This document shows positions 10,904-19,902 of a DNA stretch of 64,000 nucleotides, piece by piece; the first letter of the stretch is position 1, and each line of letters begins with the position of its first letter. Both the position numbers and the translations under genes were made by a program. The notes under the pieces were generated by a model. The model was not told the origin of the DNA. It saw only the letters and a program-made list of their open reading frames with translations, and did no database searches. The stretch comes from Jannaschia seohaensis (lineage in GTDB: Bacteria; Pseudomonadota; Alphaproteobacteria; Rhodobacterales; Rhodobacteraceae), in the NCBI RefSeq assembly GCF_900116765.1, contig NZ_UETC01000011.1:1-64000 (forward strand), given 5' to 3'.

Positions 10904-10955
10904 GGGCCCTGACGCGGCTGCCCCTCGGAGACCTTCAAGGGCCTCTGGGGGGCTC

Positions 10956-12320
10956 TCAGCGGGCCTCCGAGGGGGCGAACCGCAGGGCAGCCGTGAGGGC
11001 GTCCCGAGCAATTCGCAGCTTGGCCTCGTCGCCGCCATAGACCCTGTTGCCCAAGCTGCCTTGAGCATGGCCAAGGATGCGGTTGGCCGTGGTGTCGTCC
11101 ACCCGTGCCTCGGATAGCCAATCCTTCATGTTGTGCCGCAGCGAGTGGTTCACGTGACGGCGGTTCTTCGTGATCGTGCGAAGGTGCTTCATCAGCGCGG
11201 CTGAGGCCGCATCTCCGCCCCTCTGGGAGGCATACTTGGGGAACAAGGCGGGACTAGCCCCGGCCAGCTTCACGGCCTCCCTAGCAGCGCTCAGAGCGTC
11301 CCCAATGAGGGGCACGGAACGGATGGAGACCTTCGTCTTCACCCGGCGGTCTTCATGCCATTGGACGCGGATGTGTGGCACATCAGCCACAAGGTCCACA
11401 TCCTGCACCCGCAGGCCTGCCACCTCAGAGACCCGGCAGCCGGTGCCCTCCAAGAGCCGCCAGATGTGGCCGAGGGCAGGGTCTCTTGCGCTGGTCTGCA
11501 GCCGCTTCCGCATCGCCAGTATCACCGACGCCGGGAGCGGGTCGCGCTTGCTGCTGTCCGTTTCCGGCCGAGCGTCAGCCCCCGCAATCTCCAGGTTCTC
11601 GAAAGGGTTGGAGACCTTGCCCTGTAGATCGAACTCGGTGATGGCGACGGCGATCATGGTGCGGACCATCGTCAACTCCCGCGCGACCGACGAGGGGAGG
11701 CGAAGAGACCCATCGGCCTTCGGTGTCGCCAGCATCGCGTCCCGGAGCTTGCGGGCGTGTTCGCGGCGCAGATCAATGAGCGCCAAGTCTTCCAGCTTGC
11801 CGAGGGTCTTCTCAATGCAGGCTGAGACCCGCTTCAGCCGGTCATAGTTGTTGCCCTTCTCGACGCCCCGCAGACGCTCCTGAAGGTAGATGTTCCGGGC
11901 GTCACGAAGGGTGACCTCGGGCTCCTTGGCCTTAGGCGCCATCACCGCCTTGACCAGCATCGGGTCGGCCGCCTGCTGCTGCAGGCTCTCGGCCAGCACC
12001 TCCCGCCGGTCGTCCTCCCCATCCGGCCCCTCGAAGCCCCGCACCTCGGCTTGCATCTGATCGGCCTCGACCACGGACGCCCGCCACCGCTCCAGCGGCG
12101 ACATCCGCTCGCGCCCCCTGGCCTGCCGCACCACCTTTTCGAAGGCTGCCAGCATCCGCTCCCGTTCGGTGACCAGAGCATGCCCCTCACGCGCCTTCAT
12201 GGGCACCTGAAAGAACTCCTCTCCAAGCAGCGGCTGCACGTCCTTCGGGAAGCGTCTGCGGAAGCGCAGCCGCCCGCCACCCAGCTTGTCGATATACTTC
12301 AGCTTCATCGTCACAGTCAT
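10956..12320 (-). CDS. tyrosine recombinase (tRNA-Phe-associated integrase)
   Basis: A site-specific integrase of about 454 aa. The C-terminal catalytic domain shows the expected residues: Arg in LEGTGCRVSEVAGL, the HxxR pair in NHSLRHN, His in RILGHAQG and the nucleophilic Tyr in NRVYGG. The N-terminal half has a compact RFRRRFPKDV start and a helical core-binding segment. The frame is open to 12398, but the ATG at 12320 was chosen because the stretch upstream holds spaced repeats that look like integrase arm sites. The tRNA-Phe 3' end lies about 95 bp from the start, so this enzyme most likely inserts DNA at that tRNA. All catalytic residues are present, so it could be functional. Confidence 0.85.
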   Translation of the reverse strand: MTVTMKLKYIDKLGGGRLRFRRRFPKDVQPLLGEEFFQVPMKAREGHALVTERERMLAAFEKVVRQARGRERMSPLERWRASVVEADQMQAEVRGFEGPDGEDDRREVLAESLQQQAADPMLVKAVMAPKAKEPEVTLRDARNIYLQERLRGVEKGNNYDRLKRVSACIEKTLGKLEDLALIDLRREHARKLRDAMLATPKADGSLRLPSSVARELTMVRTMIAVAITEFDLQGKVSNPFENLEIAGADARPETDSSKRDPLPASVILAMRKRLQTSARDPALGHIWRLLEGTGCRVSEVAGLRVQDVDLVADVPHIRVQWHEDRRVKTKVSIRSVPLIGDALSAAREAVKLAGASPALFPKYASQRGGDAASAALMKHLRTITKNRRHVNHSLRHNMKDWLSEARVDDTTANRILGHAQGSLGNRVYGGDEAKLRIARDALTAALRFAPSEAR

Positions 12321-12325
12321 AGCCC

Positions 12326-12357
12326 ATGTGTCCCCGATGTGACCCGAGAAGTGTCCC
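12326..12357 (+). repeat. three helically phased 9-bp repeats between tRNA-Phe and integrase
   Basis: ATGTGTCCC (12326-12334), ATGTGACCC (12337-12345) and AAGTGTCCC (12349-12357) are direct copies of one 9-mer with starts 11 and 12 bp apart, about one helical turn. They lie just upstream of the integrase start and beside the tRNA 3' end. This is where arm-type binding sites for the integrase or its excision factor would be expected. Confidence 0.5.
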
Positions 12358-12414
12358 ATCGGCGACTGCAAGTGGCTCAAACTGTTGGAGATAAACATCT
12401 TCCCGCCAAGGAAG

Positions 12415-12490
12415 TGGTGCCCGGGGGCGGAATCGAACCACCGACACGAGGATTTTCAATCCACTGCTCTACCCCTGAGCTACCCAGGCA
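12415..12490 (-). tRNA. tRNA-Phe (GAA)
   Basis: Read on the minus strand, the 76-nt sequence folds as a tRNA. The acceptor stem TGCCTGG pairs with CCGGGCA and is followed by an encoded CCA. The D arm is GTAGCTCAGGGGTAGAGC, the anticodon loop is TTGAAAA (anticodon GAA) and the T loop is GGTTCGATTCC. The 3' end is the likely integration site of the neighbouring recombinase. It is oriented so that the integrase gene begins just beyond the CCA. Confidence 0.95.
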
Positions 12491-12569
12491 CGGGTGCGGC
12501 GGACGAAACTCCGTCGCGGGGTGGGGGCGAAATAAGACAGCCGGCGGGGACTGTCCAGACCCGAAATCG

Positions 12570-12749
12570 TCATCCGTCGTCTGTGTCGCGATCTCGCGAC
12601 GGCTCGGCCTCTTCCGCGTCCTCCGGGGCGTCGGACGGGATCGCATATCCTCCGGTCAGCCAGCGCCCGAGATCGATATCGGCGCAGCGGCGCGAGCAGA
12701 ATGGGCGGTAGGCCGGGTCGGCGGCTTTCTCGCAGACGGGACAGCTCAC
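12570..12749 (-). CDS. yacG: YacG-type zinc protein (DNA gyrase inhibitor family)
   Basis: A 59-aa protein with a four-cysteine zinc site (C3-P-V-C6 and F-C18-S-R-R-C22) followed by ADIDLGRWLTGGYAIP, the full YacG signature. E. coli YacG binds GyrB and inhibits supercoiling. The C-terminal tail is acidic. It starts with GTG at 12749, overlapping the stop of the RNase gene (GTGA), with a GGAGGAG ribosome site a few bases upstream. This overlap fixes the start and shows that it is the last gene of the infA-maf-RNase cluster. Confidence 0.9.
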   Translation of the reverse strand: MSCPVCEKAADPAYRPFCSRRCADIDLGRWLTGGYAIPSDAPEDAEEAEPSRDRDTDDG

Positions 12750-13753
12750 AGGAGCTCCTCCAAAGGGATGCGTTCGCGCCGGCGGGTCAGTTCGAAATGC
12801 CCCAAGGGGGTCCAGCCGATCAGCGAGGTCTCCACGGGATCGTCGCGGAAGGCCGCCCGCAGAGCGGCCTCGAATCCACGGCGGTCCTTCTTGGGCATCG
12901 GGGCCAGATCCAGCACGATCTGGCCGCCCAGGCCCCGGAGGCGCAGTTGGCGCGGCAACTCCTTCACCATTGCGAGATTGGCCCGCAACCCGCCGGCGCC
13001 CGTCTCGGGCGTGTTGACGTCGACGGCGACAAGGGCACGGGTCGGCTCGATCCAGACCGTCACGGGGCCGAGCGTGACCCGGGGCGAGCGAAGCGCGTCG
13101 AGATGGTCGAGGACGATGCCCCAGTCCTCGACCACCGGCGCTTTTGGCCACTCGCGCCAAGCCTGCATCTGCGCGTCGGGCCCGTCGAGCAGATGCTCGG
13201 GGCCAGATCCACGATCCTGCAGGACGGATTGGGCGACGGCCCAGGTTTCGTCGATATCGGCCTCGATATCGTCCGGGTCGGCCAGGGCGGCGGCGCTGCG
13301 CAGGATCAGGCCAATGCGGCCACGGGTCTCGGGCAGGCGGTCATGGGCGATCTCAAGCAGCCGCTCCCGCGTGTCCTCATCCTTGACCGAGCGGGCGACG
13401 TTCACCCCTGGAGCGTCCGGGGTCACGATGCAGAGCTGCGACTTGAACAGAACGCGGTCTGTCACCGGCACGGCCTTGCCCGGCTCGGCATGGCCGCTGA
13501 CCTGGACCAGGATTTCCTGACCCGGCTTCAGGCCCTTAGCGTTGCGGTGCCAGCCCGACAGCCCGTCGGGCAGCTTAACGAACATGCCCCCCTGCCCCTT
13601 CACCGGACGGTCGCAGACGGCGCGATAGACGGCGCCGGGCCGCGGGCCGTCGCCCTTGGGGTCGATCAGCAGGTCGTGCAGACGCCCGTCGCGCAGCCAC
13701 GCCGCCGCGGGGCGGCCGTCATGCAGGCCCAGGACGATCTGATCCGTGCTCAT
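12746..13753 (-). CDS. short ribonuclease E/G-family protein
   Basis: A 335-aa member of the RNase E/G family. The catalytic magnesium-binding motif ALVAVDVNT is present, followed by [19 protein letters not shown], which matches the RNase G pattern '(L)GG(I)(I)DF'. It is much shorter than RNase E (about 900 aa) and lacks the Zn-link and scaffold regions, as is usual for the form found next to maf in Rhodobacterales. The role is presumably rRNA or mRNA processing. The start at 13753 forms an ATGA overlap with maf. The open frame upstream of it is only a shadow of maf. Confidence 0.85.
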   Translation of the reverse strand: MSTDQIVLGLHDGRPAAAWLRDGRLHDLLIDPKGDGPRPGAVYRAVCDRPVKGQGGMFVKLPDGLSGWHRNAKGLKPGQEILVQVSGHAEPGKAVPVTDRVLFKSQLCIVTPDAPGVNVARSVKDEDTRERLLEIAHDRLPETRGRIGLILRSAAALADPDDIEADIDETWAVAQSVLQDRGSGPEHLLDGPDAQMQAWREWPKAPVVEDWGIVLDHLDALRSPRVTLGPVTVWIEPTRALVAVDVNTPETGAGGLRANLAMVKELPRQLRLRGLGGQIVLDLAPMPKKDRRGFEAALRAAFRDDPVETSLIGWTPLGHFELTRRRERIPLEELL

Positions 13754-14316
13754 TTCCAGATCTCCAATCCGGCCTGTTGCAGCAGTGTGGCAGTCTCGTG
13801 CAGGGGCAGACCGACGATGCCGGAATGGCTGCCCTCGATCCAAGCCACGAAGGCCGCGGCCGGGCCCTGGATCGCGTAGGCGCCGGCCTTGCCCTTCCAG
13901 TCGCCGGTGGCGAGATAGCCCGCGATCTCCCGCTCGGACAGACGCTTGAGCCGGACCGAGGAAACGGAGGTGCGGTGCCAGGCCGCGCTCCCCCGGCGGA
14001 CGGCGATGCAGGTGATTACCTTGTGGCGGCGCCCCGACAGAAGGCGCAGGAACGCGGCGGCTTCCTCGGGATCGGCGGCCTTTCCCAGAATGCGGCGCCC
14101 CACGGCGACGGTGGTGTCGGCGCAGAGCACGATGTCCTCGGAATCCGCTTCGACCGCGGCCAGCTTCGCCGCCGTGATCCGCTCGCAATAGCGACGCGGC
14201 AACTCGCCCGGAAGCGGCGTTTCGTCGATCTCGGGAGGGCGCACGGCGTCCGGAGTGAGGCCGAGCTGCGCGAGCAGCTCCGACCGGCGCGGCGAGCCGG
14301 ATCCGAGAATCAACAT
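13750..14316 (-). CDS. maf: Maf-family nucleotide pyrophosphatase
   Basis: A 188-aa cytoplasmic house-cleaning enzyme that hydrolyses non-canonical nucleoside triphosphates such as modified UTP or dTTP. The N-terminal signature [12 protein letters not shown], the metal-binding ADTTVAV segment and the SGRRHKV block are all present. It lies between infA and the RNase gene, the conserved order in related bacteria, with ATGA coupling to the latter. Confidence 0.92.
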   Translation of the reverse strand: MLILGSGSPRRSELLAQLGLTPDAVRPPEIDETPLPGELPRRYCERITAAKLAAVEADSEDIVLCADTTVAVGRRILGKAADPEEAAAFLRLLSGRRHKVITCIAVRRGSAAWHRTSVSSVRLKRLSEREIAGYLATGDWKGKAGAYAIQGPAAAFVAWIEGSHSGIVGLPLHETATLLQQAGLEIWK

Positions 14317-14340
14317 GAGCGTGCCCCCCGAGGCGGGCGG

Positions 14341-14559
14341 TTACTTGAAGCGGTAGTTGATGCGGCCCTTGGTCAGATCGTAGGGCGTCATCTCCACCTG
14401 CACCTTGTCGCCGGCGAGGACGCGGATGCGATTCTTGCGCATCTTGCCTGCCGTATGCGCGATGATCTCATGGCCGTTCTCGAGCTCGACCCGGAATGTC
14501 GCATTCGGCAGGAGTTCCTTCACGACGCCGGGAAATTCGAGAAGTTCTTCCTTGGCCAT
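14341..14559 (-). CDS. infA: translation initiation factor IF-1
   Basis: A 72-aa OB-fold protein beginning [13 protein letters not shown] and ending GRINYRFK, full length and typical. IF-1 occupies the ribosomal A site during initiation. A CAGGAG site lies about 7 nt upstream of the ATG. It heads the infA-maf-RNase-yacG run on the minus strand. Confidence 0.98.
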   Translation of the reverse strand: MAKEELLEFPGVVKELLPNATFRVELENGHEIIAHTAGKMRKNRIRVLAGDKVQVEMTPYDLTKGRINYRFK

Positions 14560-14626
14560 GGTCTCTCCTGGATAGGCGCCGCAATGCGCGGCGGATGCGC
14601 GTAGATGGGCGCAAAAAGCGAGAGTT

Positions 14627-15487
14627 TCAAGGCCGAATCCGCCGCACCGCGGCAGCGGCCTCGGCGCGATGGGCATGACCGCGCACCGCACCGGAGTTGC
14701 GCAGGCGGGCGACCGCCCCGGGATCGACCTTCGCGCGGACCCAGCCAGGCGCGTCCCAGGCGCCTTCGACGACCACGCCCGTGGCCGGGAAACCCAGATC
14801 CGGCGGCGCGTAAAGCGCCGCGCGACCGTGATTCTCATCGACGGCCGGGGACCAGGGGCACGCGCCGACGGTCGGCGCATGGACGGCGACGCATTGCCCT
14901 TCCAAAGCACGCGCCATGGCGCCGACGCGCACACGCGCCCAGCCCGACGCCGCATCGGTGCAGGAGGGCACCAGCAGCAGATCGACGCCCGCAGTGATCA
15001 GCGCCTCGCCCAGCGCGGCGAACTCCGCGTCGTAGCAGATTAGGACGCCCACGGTGAACGGCCCCAGACGGAACGTGCGCAACGGGTCGCCCGGACGCAG
15101 ATCCCAGTCGCGCTCGAACAGCGTCATGATCTGCTTGTCCTGGTAGCCCAGCGTCCCCTGCGGCCCGTGCAGCCAGGCCCGGTTGACCGGGCGCGGCCCG
15201 CCCGCGTCCCAGGGGCCCGAGGGGGCGAGGATATGGCAGGCGTGACGGCGCGCCAGATCGGCCCAGACCTCCTGCGCGGCGGGGCCGTGGCGGGCAGCGG
15301 CATGGAGGCTCGCCTCCAGGTCGGCGGCCGTAGCGGCGCCGTCGAGATGGGCGAGCTCCATCGCGCCGTATTCCGGGAAGACGAGCAGGTCGGCCCGCGC
15401 GTCCTCGACCCAGGCGGCGGCCTTCGCGGCCCAGGCGTCGAAGGACGTCACCGGGTCCATGGGATAGGCGGCAGCGGCGACCCTCAT
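14627..15487 (-). CDS. carbon-nitrogen hydrolase (nitrilase superfamily)
   Basis: A 286-aa amidase-fold enzyme. The catalytic triad is visible: Glu in [12 protein letters not shown], Lys in GYQDKQIMT and Cys in [11 protein letters not shown]. Members hydrolyse linear amides, nitriles or N-carbamoyl compounds; the substrate cannot be read from sequence. It ends 67 nt before infA on the same strand and could be cotranscribed with the GNAT gene upstream of it. The start at 15487 ([12 protein letters not shown]) matches the usual beta-strand-first beginning of the fold. Confidence 0.85.
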   Translation of the reverse strand: MRVAAAAYPMDPVTSFDAWAAKAAAWVEDARADLLVFPEYGAMELAHLDGAATAADLEASLHAAARHGPAAQEVWADLARRHACHILAPSGPWDAGGPRPVNRAWLHGPQGTLGYQDKQIMTLFERDWDLRPGDPLRTFRLGPFTVGVLICYDAEFAALGEALITAGVDLLLVPSCTDAASGWARVRVGAMARALEGQCVAVHAPTVGACPWSPAVDENHGRAALYAPPDLGFPATGVVVEGAWDAPGWVRAKVDPGAVARLRNSGAVRGHAHRAEAAAAVRRIRP

Positions 15488-15548
15488 GGCTGGCGCTCGG
15501 CGCGCCGCGTCACGACCGGCGGCGGGGTCCGCGACGCGACCGCCCCGG

Positions 15549-16130
15549 TCACAGGTCGCGGCCCCAGAATTGCAGCGGCTTCTCCGTCTCGTCCGGCGCG
15601 CCCAGGTCGCGCCAGGAGAACCGCGCGATCCTCCCCGGCAGGGGCGCATAGCCGCGCCCGCGCCAAAACAGGTCGTGGCTGCGGGCCGCTTCGGGACGGG
15701 CGGGATGGTCGCGCGGACGGATCACGGAACAGAACACCGCCCGCCCCCGCCCGAGCCTGCGCGCCTCCGCTTCCCTGGCGTCGAAGAAGCGATGCCCGAG
15801 GCCGCGGCCCCGATAGGCCGGGAGCAGGACCGATTCGGCCAAGTAGTAGATCCCGGTCAGATCCTCCCCCGCGAAAGCGGCGGCGAAGTCTTCGGCATGG
15901 TGCTCCATCGGCGCAGCCGTCGCCGCGCCGATCATCTCGTCCCCGTCGAAGGCGCCGACGACGAGGGCCCCGGGGGCCTGGTAGGCGCGCAGGTAGTTCC
16001 GTTCATAGGCCATGTCGCCATCGTAGAGATAGGGCCAGTCGCGGAACACCGCGACCCGAAGGGCGGCCAGGGCGTCGAGATAGGGCGCGATCTCGTCGCC
16101 CCTGAGAAGAGCAATCGCCGGGGTGCGCAT
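15549..16130 (-). CDS. GNAT-family N-acetyltransferase
   Basis: A 193-aa acetyltransferase with the acetyl-CoA-binding motif VLLPAYRGRGLGHRFFD (Q/R-x-x-G-x-G/A) and an upstream beta strand LTGIYYLAESV. Target unknown. It is followed after 61 nt by the carbon-nitrogen hydrolase gene on the same strand, so the two may work together or simply share transcription. Confidence 0.82.
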   Translation of the reverse strand: MRTPAIALLRGDEIAPYLDALAALRVAVFRDWPYLYDGDMAYERNYLRAYQAPGALVVGAFDGDEMIGAATAAPMEHHAEDFAAAFAGEDLTGIYYLAESVLLPAYRGRGLGHRFFDAREAEARRLGRGRAVFCSVIRPRDHPARPEAARSHDLFWRGRGYAPLPGRIARFSWRDLGAPDETEKPLQFWGRDL

Positions 16131-16266
16131 GCCGGCAGCCTTAGCCGCTTCACACGCGCCGAGAAAGCGTCTCGTTCGCGAACCCGGCCGTCAGGAGAAT
16201 ATCGCCTTTGTCTGTCGGCGCATATCGGCTATCGTTTCGCCCAAACCGGTGTGTAAAGGGTCGTCC

Positions 16267-16980
16267 ATGAAAGCCTGTCTTACCGCCGCGATCGCCCTTA
16301 GCCTGTCCGTCCTTCCCGCGAGCGCGGCGACCTTGTTCGAGCAACTTACGGGCCCCGGAGCGAGCTCCGTCGTCAATCAGGAATTCGCTGACCTTCCGAC
16401 CTATTCCTCCTATATCGTGGACGACGTCACCTTCGCGACCGACGTCGTGATCCAGAGCATGACCTCCTTCTTCTCTAGCGAGGCGCCGGAGAGCAGCGGG
16501 ATGGCCGTGCTGAATATCTTCGATGGCGACACTCTGACGGCCGCCGACGATCCCTCCGGTGGCGGCGATTTCGGTATCTCATCGACTCCCGTGACATATG
16601 CCGTCAGGACGGACGCGAACGCGACCGATGTCACGGCCTCTGGCCTCTCCATTGCCCTGTCGGCGGGCACCTACTGGATCGGCCTGACGCCCATCGAAGA
16701 GTATGGCACCTTCGGTCAGATCTTCCTCAGGGACGCGGGTGCCAACGGAAACGGCACCCCCGCGGCCTTTCGGAACCCAGGGGGCGGTTTCGGCGGAGGA
16801 ACGGATTGGACGACCCCGTCGGCCATCGGACAAAGACTCGGCAACGCCGCCTTCCGGATCGAGGGAACCGCGGTGATGTCGGCCATCCCGCTTCCGTCTT
16901 CCTTGCTGCTTCTGGCGTCGGGCGTGATTGGTGCAGGCGTCTATGGACGTCGGCGCGGCCGCAAGGCCCGCCTCAGCTAG
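16267..16980 (+). CDS. secreted protein with a VPLPA-CTERM-like anchor
   Basis: A 237-aa exported protein. It has a signal peptide (LTAAIALSLSVLPASAAT) and a beta-rich Gly/Thr-rich body. The tripartite C-terminus has a PLPSS motif, a hydrophobic helix (LLLLASGVIGAGVY) and a basic cluster (GRRRGRK). That tail is the layout of PEP/VPLPA-CTERM sorting signals, which are processed by exosortase-type enzymes and tend to mark extracellular-matrix proteins. No exosortase gene is in this window. The start at 16267 was chosen because it places the signal peptide at the N-terminus. A second such protein is at 47839-48486. Confidence 0.75.
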   Translation: MKACLTAAIALSLSVLPASAATLFEQLTGPGASSVVNQEFADLPTYSSYIVDDVTFATDVVIQSMTSFFSSEAPESSGMAVLNIFDGDTLTAADDPSGGGDFGISSTPVTYAVRTDANATDVTASGLSIALSAGTYWIGLTPIEEYGTFGQIFLRDAGANGNGTPAAFRNPGGGFGGGTDWTTPSAIGQRLGNAAFRIEGTAVMSAIPLPSSLLLLASGVIGAGVYGRRRGRKARLS

Positions 16981-17416
16981 GGAACCGGGCGCGCAGCCGC
17001 TCGCGTATCTGATCCCGTGTCGCCCTATAGCTCGCCAGCTTCGCCTCCCGCGTCTCGCCCAGGCCCGTGGGGTCCATGATCGGCCAGTATTCGACGTCGA
17101 TATGGGCGTGACGGGCCAGTTCCTGCGCCATCCGCTGCGATGCGGGCGAGAGCGCGACGATCAGGTCGAAGCCCTCCAGGTCGTCGCCCCATTCCTGCAT
17201 CTCCTGGAAGGACCGGGTGCGGTGGCGCGACAACTCCACCCCGATCTCCTCGCAGACGGCGATGGTGAAGCCATCGATCTCCAGGTCGTTCTTCACCCCT
17301 GCGGACTGAACATAAATCTCATGCCCGTGCATCTGCTTCATCAGCCCCTCGGCCATGGGCGAGCGCACGGCATTGTGGTCGCAGCAAAACAGCACCGACT
17401 GCGGGAGACGGGCCAA
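16973..17416 (-). CDS. low-molecular-weight protein-tyrosine phosphatase family
   Basis: A 147-aa cytoplasmic phosphatase-fold protein. The P-loop CX5RS is C12-DHNAV-R18-S with a second Cys at 11, and an Asp-Pro general-acid motif (IMDPTGLGE) lies near the C-terminus. The family covers tyrosine phosphatases and thioredoxin-type arsenate reductases. Position after hisD and the UPF0262 gene is conserved in Rhodobacterales and gives no arsenic context. It starts 4 nt after the UPF0262 stop; its 3' end overlaps the end of the convergent exported-protein gene by 8 nt. Confidence 0.87.
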   Translation of the reverse strand: MARLPQSVLFCCDHNAVRSPMAEGLMKQMHGHEIYVQSAGVKNDLEIDGFTIAVCEEIGVELSRHRTRSFQEMQEWGDDLEGFDLIVALSPASQRMAQELARHAHIDVEYWPIMDPTGLGETREAKLASYRATRDQIRERLRARFPS

Positions 17417-17420
17417 GCCC

Positions 17421-17891
17421 TCAGCCCCCGAAATGCAGCACGCAGATCAGCGTGAAGAGGCGCCGGGCGGTGTCCACGTCGATCTCGGCCTTCCCCTCCA
17501 GCCGTTCTTGCAGGATACGGGCCCCCTCGTTGTGGATACCGCGGCGCGCCATGTCGATCGCCTCGATCTGGGACGGGGGCAGCTTTTTGACGGCGTCGAA
17601 ATAGGCCGCGCAGATCTGCCAGTAATCCTTCACCACCTGGCGGAAGGGGCCGAGCGACAGGTGGAACGCGCCGGCCGGTCCCGCCTCGGTCGAAATCTCG
17701 AAGACGAGGCGGCGTTCGCGAATCGCGAGGTGCAGATCGTAGGGCCCCTCGGGCGCGCCCTCGGCCAGAAGCGCGAAGGAATTGTCCTCGAGGAGATCGA
17801 AAATGGCGACGGCGCGCTCCTGTTCGATCTCGGGGGTAGGCGTGGGCAGGCCGCGGTCGTCGATCTGAATGTTGGCGATGCGGGAGGTCAT
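17421..17891 (-). CDS. UPF0262 family protein
   Basis: A 156-aa conserved protein of unknown function beginning MTSRIANIQIDDRGLP and containing the family blocks RLVFEIS and DMARRGIHNEGA. UPF0262 genes in alphaproteobacteria commonly sit between hisD and a low-molecular-weight phosphatase, exactly as here. The start at 17891 was chosen for family length. No catalytic motif is evident. Confidence 0.88.
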   Translation of the reverse strand: MTSRIANIQIDDRGLPTPTPEIEQERAVAIFDLLEDNSFALLAEGAPEGPYDLHLAIRERRLVFEISTEAGPAGAFHLSLGPFRQVVKDYWQICAAYFDAVKKLPPSQIEAIDMARRGIHNEGARILQERLEGKAEIDVDTARRLFTLICVLHFGG

Positions 17892-18042
17892 GGGCGGCCT
17901 TCGAGACTGCGGAGAGGGTCCGAAAGATGTGGCACGCGCAGGCCCTGGCCGCAACGCCGGCGGATCCGACCGCCGGAACGCAGGGCGGCGAACTGAAAGT
18001 CCCGACACCCGTCGGCGGGCGCGGAGACGCGCGCCCCACCGC

Positions 18043-19347
18043 TCACGGCCGGTTGAGCCGATCCAGCCGGGCTTGGACGGAGAGGCCATGGGCCTCCAGG
18101 CTCTCAGACCCGGCCAGGGTGACGGCTGCGGGACCGATGGCGCGCAGGCTCTCGGGCGTCATCCGAGCCAGGGTCGTGCGCTTGAGGAAGTCCATCACCG
18201 ACAGGCCCGACGAAAAGCGGGCGGACCGCGCCGTGGGCAGCACGTGATTGGGGCCGCCGATATAGTCGCCGATGGCCTCGGGCGTCCACTGCCCCAGGAA
18301 GATGGCGCCGGCATGGGTGATCCGCTCCGCCAGAGCATCGGGCTCGGCCACGGCCAGTTCCAAGTGCTCCGGCGCGATGCGATTCGACAGCGTGGCGGCC
18401 TCGGTCAGATCGCGCACGGTGACGACCGCGCCGAAATCGCGCCAGGAGGCGCCGGCGATGGCACGGCGCTCCAGCGTCTCCAGCCGCGCGTCGACGGCGG
18501 CGGCCACGGCCCGGCCGAAGACGGCATCGTCGGTGATCAGGATCGACTGGGCGCTCTCGTCGTGCTCGGCCTGGCTCAGCAGATCGACGGCGATCCAGTC
18601 GGGGTCGTTCTCGGCATCGGCGATGACCAGGATCTCGGACGGACCCGCGATCATGTCGATCCCCACGCGACCGAAGACCCGCCGCTTGGCGGCCGCGACA
18701 TAAGCGTTGCCGGGGCCGGTGATCTTGTCGACCGAGGCGATCGTCTCGGTCCCGTAGGCCATCGCGGCCACGGCCTGAGCGCCGCCGATCCGATAGACCT
18801 CGTCCACGCCCGACAGCTGCGCGGCCAGAAGAACCAGCGGGTTCAGCACCCCATCCGGCGCGGGGACGCACATCACCAGCCGCCGGACCCCCGCGACCCG
18901 CGCGGGCACCGCGTTCATCAGCACGCTGGACGGGTAGCTGGCGAGCCCGCCGGGGACGTAAAGCCCCGCCGCGTCCACCGCCCCCCAGCGCCACCCCAAG
19001 GTCGCGCCCGCCTCGTCGGTCCATCGCGCGTCCTCGGGCATCTGGCGGGCGTGGTAGGCCCGGATGCGGTCGGCGGCCAGGGTCAGCGCGTCGCGCTCGG
19101 CCTCCGGCACGCGCGCCACGGCCTCTTCGATCTCGTCCTCCGTCACCCGCATGCGGTCGGGGGTCAGTTCAAGCCGGTCGAACCGGGCGGTCAGCTCGGT
19201 CACCGCTGCGTCCCCGCGGGCGCGGACATCGGCGATGATCGCGGCGACGGCCTCGTCGACATCGGGCGCGTCCTCCCGCTTCATCGTCAGCAGGGCCTGG
19301 AAACGGGTCTCGAAATCGGCGTCGGTCGTGGCGAGGAACTGCGGCAT
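18043..19347 (-). CDS. hisD: histidinol dehydrogenase
   Basis: Catalyses the last two oxidations of histidine biosynthesis (L-histidinol to L-histidine, NAD+ and Zn2+). The 434-aa product is full length. It contains the family regions DKITGPGNAYVAAAKR, MIAGPSEILVIAD and the catalytic Glu-His in RIAPEHLEL. No other his genes are present, so the pathway is scattered, as is usual in this group. The UPF0262 and phosphatase genes follow on the same strand. Confidence 0.96.
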   Translation of the reverse strand: MPQFLATTDADFETRFQALLTMKREDAPDVDEAVAAIIADVRARGDAAVTELTARFDRLELTPDRMRVTEDEIEEAVARVPEAERDALTLAADRIRAYHARQMPEDARWTDEAGATLGWRWGAVDAAGLYVPGGLASYPSSVLMNAVPARVAGVRRLVMCVPAPDGVLNPLVLLAAQLSGVDEVYRIGGAQAVAAMAYGTETIASVDKITGPGNAYVAAAKRRVFGRVGIDMIAGPSEILVIADAENDPDWIAVDLLSQAEHDESAQSILITDDAVFGRAVAAAVDARLETLERRAIAGASWRDFGAVVTVRDLTEAATLSNRIAPEHLELAVAEPDALAERITHAGAIFLGQWTPEAIGDYIGGPNHVLPTARSARFSSGLSVMDFLKRTTLARMTPESLRAIGPAAVTLAGSESLEAHGLSVQARLDRLNRP

Positions 19348-19410
19348 CGGAAGCGCTCCGGATCTTGGGTCGGCGCTGCCTACCCTGCAGGCAGAGGGGG
19401 AACCAGCCCC

Positions 19411-19902
19411 CTAACGAGACAGCCGTCGCGTCATCAGCACGTCGTCCTCGGAACGCTCGCCCAGCCGCACCGCATCCTCCCGCCGGGCGATTTCGGCGAA
19501 GTCGTGGCGCCGGTAGAAGGCGCGCGCGCGCCCGTTGGACGCCGCCACCCAGAGATCGAGCCAGATCACGCCCGCCTCTTTCGCGCGCGCGGCGAGCGCT
19601 TCCATCAGCGTATTCGCGGCCTCGGTCCCGCGCCGCCCCTCGGTCACGAAGAACGGCCCGATATCGGCGCGGTGGCGCAGCCGGTCGAGTTGCCAGAGAT
19701 GCAGGCCGGAAAAGCCGATCAGCCCGTCATCGAACAGGCCGTGGAGATGGCCGCGCGACACGCTCTCGACTGCTTGCGCCTGTGTCATCTCGCCCACTTC
19801 GCGGGGCGAGAGCAGAAAGGCCGCAGGATGCGTGCGCGTGCCCTCGGCCATCAGAGCATGCCACGCGGCGGCATCCTCGGCCCCTAGCGGCCGGACGATC
19901 AT
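19411..19902 (-). CDS. GNAT-family N-acetyltransferase
   Basis: A 163-aa acetyltransferase with an acetyl-CoA motif region (GPFFVTEGRRGTEAANTLM) and the C-terminal strand-turn WVAASNGRARAFYRRHDF characteristic of GNAT enzymes. Substrate unknown. It starts at 19902 inside an ATGA overlap with the DUF2948 gene, so the two are translationally coupled; hisD lies 63 nt downstream. Confidence 0.8.
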   Translation of the reverse strand: MIVRPLGAEDAAAWHALMAEGTRTHPAAFLLSPREVGEMTQAQAVESVSRGHLHGLFDDGLIGFSGLHLWQLDRLRHRADIGPFFVTEGRRGTEAANTLMEALAARAKEAGVIWLDLWVAASNGRARAFYRRHDFAEIARREDAVRLGERSEDDVLMTRRLSR

